Source: an uncultured Cellvibrio sp.
Lineage (GTDB): Bacteria; Pseudomonadota; Gammaproteobacteria; Pseudomonadales; Cellvibrionaceae
Length of the DNA: 8,602 nt
Direction of reading: 5' to 3'
Assembly: GCA_946481735.1 (NCBI GenBank)
Contig: CAMLOU010000164.1
Location: 1 to 8,602, forward strand
Of the stretch, positions 1 through 5,277 are shown one piece after another. The first letter of the stretch is position 1. Each line of letters starts with the position of its first letter. The notes beneath the pieces were generated by a model. That model had not been told where the DNA came from. It searched no databases and was given only the letters and a program-made list of their open reading frames with translations. The position numbers were made by a program, and so were the translations under genes.

Positions 1-261
1 GGCTTGAGCCTGGAATATGGCGAAGCGCGCTTGCACCTTTCGTTGCAAACCTCAAACCAGATTCACTTTTATGTTAACCACCAGCGCGTTCCCATGAATG
101 CGGGTGAGCTTTGGTATATCAATGCCGACCAGGAACATGCGGTGCAAAATCAGGGGAGTGAGGATCGTATCAACCTGGTGATCGATTGTGTGGCTGATAA
201 TTGGTTGCGTGAAAAGGTCATGTCGGGATGGCCACAAGATATCGAGCATCAAATTGCATGA
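1..261 (+). CDS. Aspartyl/asparaginyl beta-hydroxylase-like protein, C-terminal part (partial at 5' end)
   Basis: The reading frame is open from base 1, so the gene begins outside the window; the TTG at 4 is not a credible start. The visible 86 residues match the second half of the aspartyl/asparaginyl beta-hydroxylase fold (2-oxoglutarate and Fe(II)-dependent, double-stranded beta-helix): an ARLHLSL strand, then a GELWYIN strand, then QEHAVQN, whose His46 is expected to be the second iron ligand, and an EDRINLVIDC strand whose Arg would bind 2-oxoglutarate. The first iron-binding His lies upstream and cannot be checked. Family members hydroxylate Asp/Asn side chains of proteins or peptides in the cytoplasm; bacterial substrates are mostly unknown. 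The stop TGA overlaps the ATG of the next gene (ATGA), so the two are probably co-translated. Family call fairly sure; substrate unknown. Confidence 0.8.
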   Translation, partial: GLSLEYGEARLHLSLQTSNQIHFYVNHQRVPMNAGELWYINADQEHAVQNQGSEDRINLVIDCVADNWLREKVMSGWPQDIEHQIA

Positions 262-1412
262 ATATCCTGGCCGCCTATCGGGAATTGATTTGTTCACCGG
301 CACAACTGGCGCAGTGCCGGCAAGCCGCCTCCGTTGAACAATTGTTGCAACAACTCAAGTCTCTATGGCGTCAGGAAGCATTAACGGATGATCAGTTGCT
401 GAGTGAGTTGGCTGCCTGTAATCAGCAAATACATGATGTTGAGATAGCGGCCTTGAGCGGCCATTGGCTGCCGTATCGTTATCATGCAAAAAGCCGCAGC
501 ATTGACTGGTGTTTGCCCCAGGGGCATGCCACTGAACCTTTTCACGACCAATACATTGAGCGTTGCCGCGGGCAATTGTTAAACCAGTTGATTACGCCAA
601 AGACTTCATTAGAACCTTTGATGGATGGTCAGATTATTACGACGCCGTTGCAGCCGGCGGGCTTCATTTTTCACTTGTCGCGCTGTGGTTCTACCTTGGC
701 CTCGGGCTGTCTTGCTGAGTTGGATAATACCTGTGTGTTATCGGAATCACCTTTGCTGACAGAGTTGATGCTTGACGATTCTCTGAATGAAAAAATAAAA
801 CAACATCTACTACCGCAACTCATCCATTTACAGGCTATTACATCGCCGGGGCGGCACAAGATTATTATTAAATGGAATGCCTGGGACCTATTTTTCTGGT
901 CGCTGATACGTGAATGCTATCCGGATGTGCCCCTCGTATTGTTGATGCGTGAACCCATTGAGATACTGGCATCGCATCAGCGGTTGGCAGGTCGGCATAT
1001 GGCAGGTGAACAGAGTCTGATGCGCCATCATCCCGCATTGCAAATCACAGCGACAGAAACCTTGATGCAATACCGAATCAAAGTGCTGCGCAGCCTGCTT
1101 GATATGATGGGATGCGTGACCGCAGAGCACGGAGTTCTGCTTGTGGATTACGCGGTATTGGATGGAGAGAAAATGGTGGCGATCGCCCGACATTTTCAGA
1201 TACCTGTTAGTGAAATAGAGTTTGCTCGAATCCAGCAGCGTATGGGGCTTAATGCCAAGTTTCCGGAGCAGCGTTTTATATCCGACAGCCTGAAAAAACG
1301 CCATGAATTCAGCATTCAGGAACGTAATAAAATTGACGACGCGTTAAAAAATAGCTATTTAGCACTGCTTGATGTTATGGGCACACAATTCGAGGAAGCA
1401 TCGCCATGTTAA
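258..1412 (+). CDS. Sulfotransferase-like protein, divergent
   Basis: This encodes 384 residues from the ATG at 258. An in-frame ATG at 228 would add ten residues, but 258 is preferred because it forms an ATGA overlap with the hydroxylase stop, a usual sign of translational coupling. The N-terminal ~130 residues are helical-looking and unassigned. Residues 136-148 (FIFHLSRCGSTLA) match the 5'-phosphosulfate-binding loop of PAPS-dependent sulfotransferases, with Arg-Cys-Gly-Ser-Thr in place of the usual Arg-Ser-Gly-Thr/Ser-Thr. Residues 227-243 (VLLMREPIEILASHQRL) match the 3'-phosphate-binding segment, with the Arg and a Ser at the expected spacing. The fold should transfer sulfate from PAPS to a hydroxyl or amine; the acceptor is not evident. 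It sits between a hydroxylase and an acetyltransferase in an overlapping operon, which suggests sequential modification of one substrate (inference). A P-loop kinase is a less likely alternative. Confidence 0.75.
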   Translation: MNILAAYRELICSPAQLAQCRQAASVEQLLQQLKSLWRQEALTDDQLLSELAACNQQIHDVEIAALSGHWLPYRYHAKSRSIDWCLPQGHATEPFHDQYIERCRGQLLNQLITPKTSLEPLMDGQIITTPLQPAGFIFHLSRCGSTLASGCLAELDNTCVLSESPLLTELMLDDSLNEKIKQHLLPQLIHLQAITSPGRHKIIIKWNAWDLFFWSLIRECYPDVPLVLLMREPIEILASHQRLAGRHMAGEQSLMRHHPALQITATETLMQYRIKVLRSLLDMMGCVTAEHGVLLVDYAVLDGEKMVAIARHFQIPVSEIEFARIQQRMGLNAKFPEQRFISDSLKKRHEFSIQERNKIDDALKNSYLALLDVMGTQFEEASPC

Positions 1413-1924
1413 ACAAAGTGTCTTTGCCTGATGGGCTTGGTCTCCGCGTTGCCCGGGATTCCGACCGGGGCTTTATCGAAAAACTCTTTCAGGACACGCG
1501 GGAGTATTTATATCTGGCGAATGCTGAGAAAGATTATATTGATATGGTGGTTGACCAACAGATGCAGCTACAGCAGCAAGGTTACGGTCAGCAGGCGCCG
1601 AATGCCTATACCATGATTATTGAAAAGCAGGGCGAGCCGATTGGAAAAGTCATGATGGATTTTGGTGCAAACATCGTTCATGTGATCGACCTGGCTTTTA
1701 TTCCCCTGGCGAGGGGCAAAGGCTATGGGCGGGCAATATTGCAGGCAATGCAATATGTGGCGGCGCAGCAATGCCTGCCGGTCGGCCTGTCGGTTGAGAA
1801 ACAGAACCTGCCAGCAAAAAAATTATATCTTTCCCTGGGGTTCCAGGTGTCCGAAGAAACACCTACGCATGAATTTTTATTGTGGTATCCAGCGGTTGAA
1901 ACTGGTCGAATATTTGTCAGTTAA
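1406..1924 (+). CDS. GNAT-family N-acetyltransferase
   Basis: This 172-residue protein has the normal length for a single GNAT domain. The acetyl-CoA-binding motif A is clear: strand VIDLAFIPL (residues 93-101) followed by the pyrophosphate loop RGKGYG (103-108) and its helix. Motif B follows as LSVEKQNLPAKKLYLSLGF (residues 128-146), with the Asn and the Tyr typical of the family. GNAT enzymes move an acetyl group from acetyl-CoA to an amine of a small molecule or protein; nothing here shows the acceptor. The ATG at 1406 lies inside the last codons of the sulfotransferase gene (7-base overlap) and is preceded by a good Shine-Dalgarno, GAGGAAG at 1392-1398 with a 7-base spacer. It is the last gene of the plus-strand operon and ends 11 bases from the converging cysteine-cluster gene. 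Confidence 0.9.
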   Translation: MLNKVSLPDGLGLRVARDSDRGFIEKLFQDTREYLYLANAEKDYIDMVVDQQMQLQQQGYGQQAPNAYTMIIEKQGEPIGKVMMDFGANIVHVIDLAFIPLARGKGYGRAILQAMQYVAAQQCLPVGLSVEKQNLPAKKLYLSLGFQVSEETPTHEFLLWYPAVETGRIFVS

Positions 1925-1935
1925 GCGCGCGTGAT

Positions 1936-2964
1936 TTATGGTGATACCCCTGCCTGTTCATCCAGTTTTATCTTACCCAGCTTTTCTTCAACGGCGGTGC
2001 GTAGCTGGTTTGGGTCTGGCGTATGCAGAAGTTTTCCTTCGCTGTTGAAGCGGAATAATTCAGGTACCAGATCGAACTCTTCCTTGGCAAGCCGTATGTA
2101 ATTATCGGGGCGGGCTTTCGCCGTGGTCTTGCGGTAGTAGCAGTCCTGTTCAGGATAATACCGGCAAATGTGCGGGCGCTCAGGTTGATCGTAAATGGAA
2201 CAGCGGTTGTCTTTCAGGTGACTACAGCGCGTCTTCACCATTAGTGCCCAACCTCGATCCGAGACAACTATCTGTGTCCCGGGGAAGTTCAGGCAGTAGC
2301 GGATGTAATCAATATCCTTGAATTGCGTGGGCGTTTTAAAGGGTACAGAGAGATGGGTACAACACCAACTGCTGCAATTAGCACACACATTGCGGTACTG
2401 TTCAAGGCTGAGAATCTGCTGGTCTGGCGCTGGGTTTTGGCCCTCGCGCCATATCAGCCAATTAGCGTAGGGTGCATCCATGACCGGCTCGGCTTCCTGA
2501 AGCATTTTTTTAGGTGTGTATTCAATCTGCGCCATGAAACTGCATAAATTCTCCCACTGCGGATATTGAATACAATTCTGTGAATCAAAATTCAATGCCG
2601 GAACTAATTCCTGCCAGCGCTGCGAATTCATCCAGATTAATCCGGGCTTCGGATGTTGCTTGTCAGCCATGTTGGGTTTAAAGAAACAGGCATAAGGGCT
2701 GTAGTTGACACACACCAGCGGCTGTTCAGGCTGATTATGGATCTGGCAACCGGATTCGGCTGATAAATGACGGCATTGACTGCGCAAGTAGACACTGCAT
2801 TGCCATTGGCTATTGAGTGAGGTTTCAATGTTGCTGAAGTTGGAAAAATACAACGCCTGATCCAGATCCTTGGCGTTGCGCAAGGAAAATACATATATCT
2901 CCAGATGCGAGCAACAGGGAGCAGTGCTACAGCTCATACAGGGTGATGTCATAAATACGTCCAT
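1936..2964 (-). CDS. YkgJ-type cysteine cluster protein with two Cys modules
   Basis: This encodes 342 residues containing two copies of the YkgJ/CxxC(x)nCC cluster, a family thought to bind Zn or an Fe-S centre. Module one: Cys9, Cys12, Cys17, Cys18, then Cys56, Cys64, Cys73 (in GCQIHNQPEQP) and Cys85. Module two: Cys194, Cys197, Cys201, Cys202, then Cys247, Cys255 (in RCSIYDQPERP), Cys267 and Cys275. The repeated 'C-x-I-[HY]-x-Q-P-E-x-P' signature shows internal duplication. Usual family members carry one module in about 100-250 residues. Function in the family is not established. No strong Shine-Dalgarno precedes either the ATG at 2964 or the in-frame ATG at 2952, so the start is uncertain by four residues. 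It is the last gene of a minus-strand operon, starting 19 bases after the DUF6916-like gene. Confidence 0.85.
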   Translation of the reverse strand: MDVFMTSPCMSCSTAPCCSHLEIYVFSLRNAKDLDQALYFSNFSNIETSLNSQWQCSVYLRSQCRHLSAESGCQIHNQPEQPLVCVNYSPYACFFKPNMADKQHPKPGLIWMNSQRWQELVPALNFDSQNCIQYPQWENLCSFMAQIEYTPKKMLQEAEPVMDAPYANWLIWREGQNPAPDQQILSLEQYRNVCANCSSWCCTHLSVPFKTPTQFKDIDYIRYCLNFPGTQIVVSDRGWALMVKTRCSHLKDNRCSIYDQPERPHICRYYPEQDCYYRKTTAKARPDNYIRLAKEEFDLVPELFRFNSEGKLLHTPDPNQLRTAVEEKLGKIKLDEQAGVSP

Positions 2965-2983
2965 TTAAACATGGCAGTTGGCA

Positions 2984-3337
2984 TTAATTGAATATGGCTT
3001 GATAGTAGGCGCTGGTATCAGTTGGTGCTGGCGGTAGTATGCGATTGAAATAAACATCGGGCAGGTTACCTAACCCGGGATGATCCAGCGTAAAACAGCC
3101 ATCGGAAATAACCGCATGATTCTCCGCGCGGAAGACCAATCCAAAGGGTACGCGTGCTGCATCTGTGTGTGCTGCTGCGGGCTTTTCGGTCACAGAAATC
3201 AAGGTCATCGTGGCAGCCGGTGTGTCTTTGACAGACAGTGTAAAGCGGTCATTAATATACTGGCTAAACGTATTGCTGGTTAATGTGGCGAGCATGAGGG
3301 TCCCGGTAAAGGCAGAGGTGGCAGATTGCAGTGGCAT
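2984..3337 (-). CDS. DUF6916-like small protein
   Basis: The frame ends in a TAA at 2986-2984 and its C-terminal half resembles the small DUF6916 proteins found beside tail-collar genes: RVPFGLVFRAE, then CFTLDHPGLG and a C-terminal YYQAIFN. The upstream limit is not clear. Candidate starts are a TTG at 3349, an ATG at 3337 (used here, 117 residues) and an ATG at 3295 (103 residues, beginning MLATLTSNTF, which looks most like family N-termini). None has a recognisable Shine-Dalgarno, and the first two lie in a perfect hairpin. Function is unknown; the context suggests a partner of the tail-collar protein. It lies about 50 bases downstream of that gene and 19 bases upstream of the Cys-cluster gene, so all three are probably one transcript. 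Confidence 0.65.
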   Translation of the reverse strand: MPLQSATSAFTGTLMLATLTSNTFSQYINDRFTLSVKDTPAATMTLISVTEKPAAAHTDAARVPFGLVFRAENHAVISDGCFTLDHPGLGNLPDVYFNRILPPAPTDTSAYYQAIFN

Positions 3338-3349
3338 GAGCCACTGCAA
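3326..3349. other. Perfect 10-bp hairpin at the collar/DUF6916 junction
   Basis: The arms TTGCAGTGGC (3326-3335) and GCCACTGCAA (3340-3349) are exact reverse complements around the four-base loop ATGA. No T-run follows on either strand, so this is not a standard intrinsic terminator. In the minus-strand transcript it lies about 40 bases after the collar stop and covers two of the three candidate starts of the next gene, where it could lower or tune downstream expression or protect the 3' end of the upstream message. Confidence 0.75.
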
Positions 3350-3387
3350 AACTCTGAAACATTGAATGATGAATCCTGAGCGCTAAA

Positions 3388-3927
3388 TCAGTTGCGCGAG
3401 GGAAAAATACCTTCTAATGCAATGCAATAGTTAACGGCGAGGAACGGGTTGAGAATGTTGAACGGCTGACTGCCGCCAGCAACCCCACTGTTCCCGCCAG
3501 CCAACTCTACAGTCGTTCCTGCCGTAGAACTATAAAGGCCACCCTTGGAAACACCGTTCAGACTGGCCAGGTGGCTTCCTTGTGTGGGCACTGTAGTCCC
3601 ATCCGTGTTGGTGCTGGCGGTGGTAGTTGTCGTGTGAGTATGCATTGGCATTTCGGTAGTAATCAGCGTGTGCGTCTGGGCTCCACTCATCTCACCAATC
3701 GTAAATGATTGCAAACCCGGTGCTCCTGCTCCGGCACCGACAGGTGCGCGGGCACGTAAATCGGGTAGGCCGAAAGTCGTTTGTCCATTGCCGCCGTAGA
3801 CCGTACCAAGCAGGGAAAAGAGCGCAGTGTTCTGGGATATGCTCATGACCTGGCCGCTGCATGTCGCCCAGCCGCGGGGTGGAAAGTTAAAGCCAAAGAT
3901 TTGTACTTGGCCAAGAAAGGGTTCCAT
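3388..3927 (-). CDS. Phage tail-collar domain protein (microcystin-dependent protein/MdpB-like)
   Basis: This encodes 179 residues. The N-terminal collar domain (about residues 5-62) shows GQVQIFGFNFPPRGWATCSG, the NTALFSLLGTVYGGNG segment and FGLPDLRARAPVGAG, the standard signature of the tail-collar family. A Thr/Ser/His-rich middle (MPMHTHTTTTTAS, residues 93-105) is like the His-containing tips of short tail fibres, and the C-terminus PFLAVNYCIALEGIFPSRN (161-179) is typical of bacterial MdpB-like proteins rather than phage fibres. Such proteins occur in chromosomal operons without other phage genes, as here; no capsid, terminase or integrase is visible. They likely form trimeric fibres, but the biological role is not settled. 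The start is firm: ATG at 3927 follows AAGGAG (3934-3939) with a good spacer. It leads the minus-strand operon. Confidence 0.92.
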   Translation of the reverse strand: MEPFLGQVQIFGFNFPPRGWATCSGQVMSISQNTALFSLLGTVYGGNGQTTFGLPDLRARAPVGAGAGAPGLQSFTIGEMSGAQTHTLITTEMPMHTHTTTTTASTNTDGTTVPTQGSHLASLNGVSKGGLYSSTAGTTVELAGGNSGVAGGSQPFNILNPFLAVNYCIALEGIFPSRN

Positions 3928-3933
3928 GATCTT

Positions 3934-3939
3934 CTCCTT
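3934..3939 (-). promoter_or_regulatory. Shine-Dalgarno of the tail-collar gene
   Basis: AAGGAG on the minus strand is six bases from the ATG at 3927 and is the strongest ribosome-binding site in the window; it fixes the start of the collar gene. Confidence 0.85.
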
Positions 3940-4130
3940 AATTATTGAGTGATTTTGTTGTTCAGGCAGTATACCTCCTGTCTGTGATCAACTTTGTTAA
4001 GGCTAGCGAAAATAATCGAAATATCAAATCGGTATGGCGATTGCGTTTTACTGTGCCGGTTGAAATATCCTGTAATTGCTGATGTGGATTTTTTATGTTA
4101 GGGGCGGTGCCTGATAAAATCAGAGAGGCT

Positions 4131-4158
4131 TTGAAGAAGAATCTGTATAAATGATAAT
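4131..4158 (+). promoter_or_regulatory. Candidate sigma-70-like promoter for the sulfotransferase/adhesin operon
   Basis: TTGAAG (4131-4136) and GATAAT (4153-4158) are separated by 16 bases within an AT-rich stretch. It would give a leader of roughly 180 bases. A second weaker pair, TTGGAT (4230-4235) and TTATTT (4254-4259) with an 18-base spacer, lies nearer the gene. Neither is proven; a short inverted repeat CTGAT-AAA-ATCAG at 4111-4123 lies just upstream of the first. Confidence 0.35.
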
Positions 4159-4333
4159 AGCCACGATAAAAAGCCGGCAGCGTCCTTGAGTTGCGTGTAA
4201 CAGCGACTAAGCTAATGTGCAGGAGCTTGTTGGATGTTATGTGCTGTCATGTGTTATTTCACCTGTCTATGGCATCCTGCTTGAATGATGCGATAAATCT
4301 GTCTGCCATCTGGAACAATCTTTTGATATGCCT

Positions 4334-4342
4334 GAGGAAAGG
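4334..4342 (+). promoter_or_regulatory. Shine-Dalgarno that decides the sulfotransferase start
   Basis: GAGGAAAGG sits six bases before the ATG at 4349, and within the first codons of the alternative start at 4328, which itself has no such sequence upstream. This favours 4349. Confidence 0.75.
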
Positions 4343-4348
4343 TCTGCG

Positions 4349-5200
4349 ATGCCCACCAAGTTTCATTTTATTTCAGGCTTGCCCAGGTCGGGTTCGACCC
4401 TGCTGGCGGGTATCCTGCGGCAGAATCCCCGATTCCATGCAGCCATGAGCAGTCCGGTAGCGGGACTGATAAATGGGGCTCTCGAACAAATGGGGGCCAA
4501 CAGTGAATCCTATACTTTCTTTGATGACCATAAGCGCAAGGCGATTTGCCGGGCTCTGTTTGATGCCTATTATGCGGATAGATCCCAGCCGGTTATTTTT
4601 GATACCAACCGTCAGTGGACCGCGCGCCTGCATCAGTTGACTGAACTCTTCAGCGACTTCAAGGTAATTTGCTGCGTGCGTAACCCCGCCTGGGTGATGG
4701 ATAGTTTCGAAACCATCTACCGGAAAAATCCCTTTGATTACAGCCGTATGTTCAATGCCGGTTCCCGCCAGACAGTGTACAGCCGTTGCGACGCCCTGAT
4801 TAATGCCGGTGGTCCCGTGGGCAGTGCCTGGACGGCTTTGAAAGAAGCTTATTATGGCGAATTCTCTGATCGGCTCCTGCTGGTGGATTACGATCTTTTA
4901 ACCCAGCACCCTGGGCGCACTATTGAGCTGATCTACCGCTTTATTGACGAGCCTGTATTCGATCATGACTTTAATAACGTGGATTACGAAGAGAGTGAAT
5001 TTGATCAGAAGCTCGGTGTGAAAGGTTTGCATACGGTAAAGAAGAAAGTGGAGTTCAGGACCCGGCGCAGCATTTTGCCACCGGACCTGTTTGTGAAATA
5101 TCAGGCTATGGATTTCTGGCAGGATACGACTGGCACTGCCGCAAATATTATTGCCAGCAAAAGAACAACAACTTTAACGAATCGCGATGGAAACGACTGA
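4349..5200 (+). CDS. PAPS-dependent sulfotransferase family protein
   Basis: This encodes 283 residues from the ATG at 4349; an ATG at 4328 would add seven residues, but GAGGAAAGG at 4334-4342 lies just upstream of 4349 and inside that extension, so 4349 is preferred. Residues 7-19 (FISGLPRSGSTLL) are the 5'-phosphosulfate-binding loop at the usual N-terminal position, and residues 107-124 (VICCVRNPAWVMDSFETI) hold the 3'-phosphate-binding Arg111 and Ser119. A DTNRQW segment (85-90) follows the expected helix. The protein is probably cytoplasmic and transfers sulfate from PAPS; the loop resembles the one in tyrosyl-protein sulfotransferases, but that resemblance is loose. The next gene, a giant secreted protein, begins 2 bases after the stop, so they are probably co-translated and the sulfotransferase may act on that protein or on its attached glycan (inference). 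Confidence 0.88.
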   Translation: MPTKFHFISGLPRSGSTLLAGILRQNPRFHAAMSSPVAGLINGALEQMGANSESYTFFDDHKRKAICRALFDAYYADRSQPVIFDTNRQWTARLHQLTELFSDFKVICCVRNPAWVMDSFETIYRKNPFDYSRMFNAGSRQTVYSRCDALINAGGPVGSAWTALKEAYYGEFSDRLLLVDYDLLTQHPGRTIELIYRFIDEPVFDHDFNNVDYEESEFDQKLGVKGLHTVKKKVEFRTRRSILPPDLFVKYQAMDFWQDTTGTAANIIASKRTTTLTNRDGND

Positions 5201-5202
5201 TC

Positions 5203-5277
5203 ATGAAAAATAAATTACTTAATGGGCTTTCATCACTGTTGTTACCCTTGGGGCTTTACGGCGTACCGGCGCATGCC
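5203..5277 (+). other. Sec-like signal peptide of the giant protein
   Basis: Residues 1-25 show a short basic start (Lys2, Lys4), a hydrophobic core from about Leu9 to Val21 with no charge, and an AHA box (23-25) at the usual -3/-1 position. Cleavage after Ala25 would leave VAAYQRS as the mature N-terminus. Large type I-secreted adhesins usually have no cleaved N-terminal leader, so the export route deserves care. Confidence 0.65.

Larger units (their letters stand above)
3928..4348. other. Divergent intergenic region (421 bases)
   Basis: No credible gene is seen. A plus-strand frame at 4191-4448 has no ribosome-binding site, odd composition and overlaps the sulfotransferase in another frame. 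The region holds the collar Shine-Dalgarno at one end and the candidate plus-strand promoters at the other; toward the collar gene a possible minus-strand -10 (TATACT, complement of 3968-3973) lacks a well-spaced -35. The octamer GAAATATC occurs twice (4018-4025 and 4062-4069), 44 bases apart. No riboswitch or terminator was recognised. Confidence 0.6.

Noticed and set aside
228..257. Upstream ATG at 228 as the start of the first sulfotransferase-like gene
   Set aside because: The ATG at 258 overlaps the hydroxylase stop as ATGA, and the extra ten residues would lie inside the hydroxylase coding sequence without a clear ribosome-binding site.
888..1304. Minus-strand frame of 138 codons
   Set aside because: It lies wholly within the sulfotransferase-like gene on the other strand and shows no family motif.
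1925..1935. Bidirectional terminator between the converging genes
   Set aside because: The 11-base gap contains only a short GCGCGC palindrome and no T-run or stable stem.
3388..3927. Prophage remnant, suggested by the tail-collar gene
   Set aside because: No capsid, portal, terminase, lysis, integrase or attachment-site sequence is present, and the MdpB-like C-terminus and neighbours fit a chromosomal operon.
4191..4448. Plus-strand frame in the intergenic region
   Set aside because: It has Cys/Trp/Arg-rich out-of-frame composition, no Shine-Dalgarno and runs into the sulfotransferase gene in a different frame.
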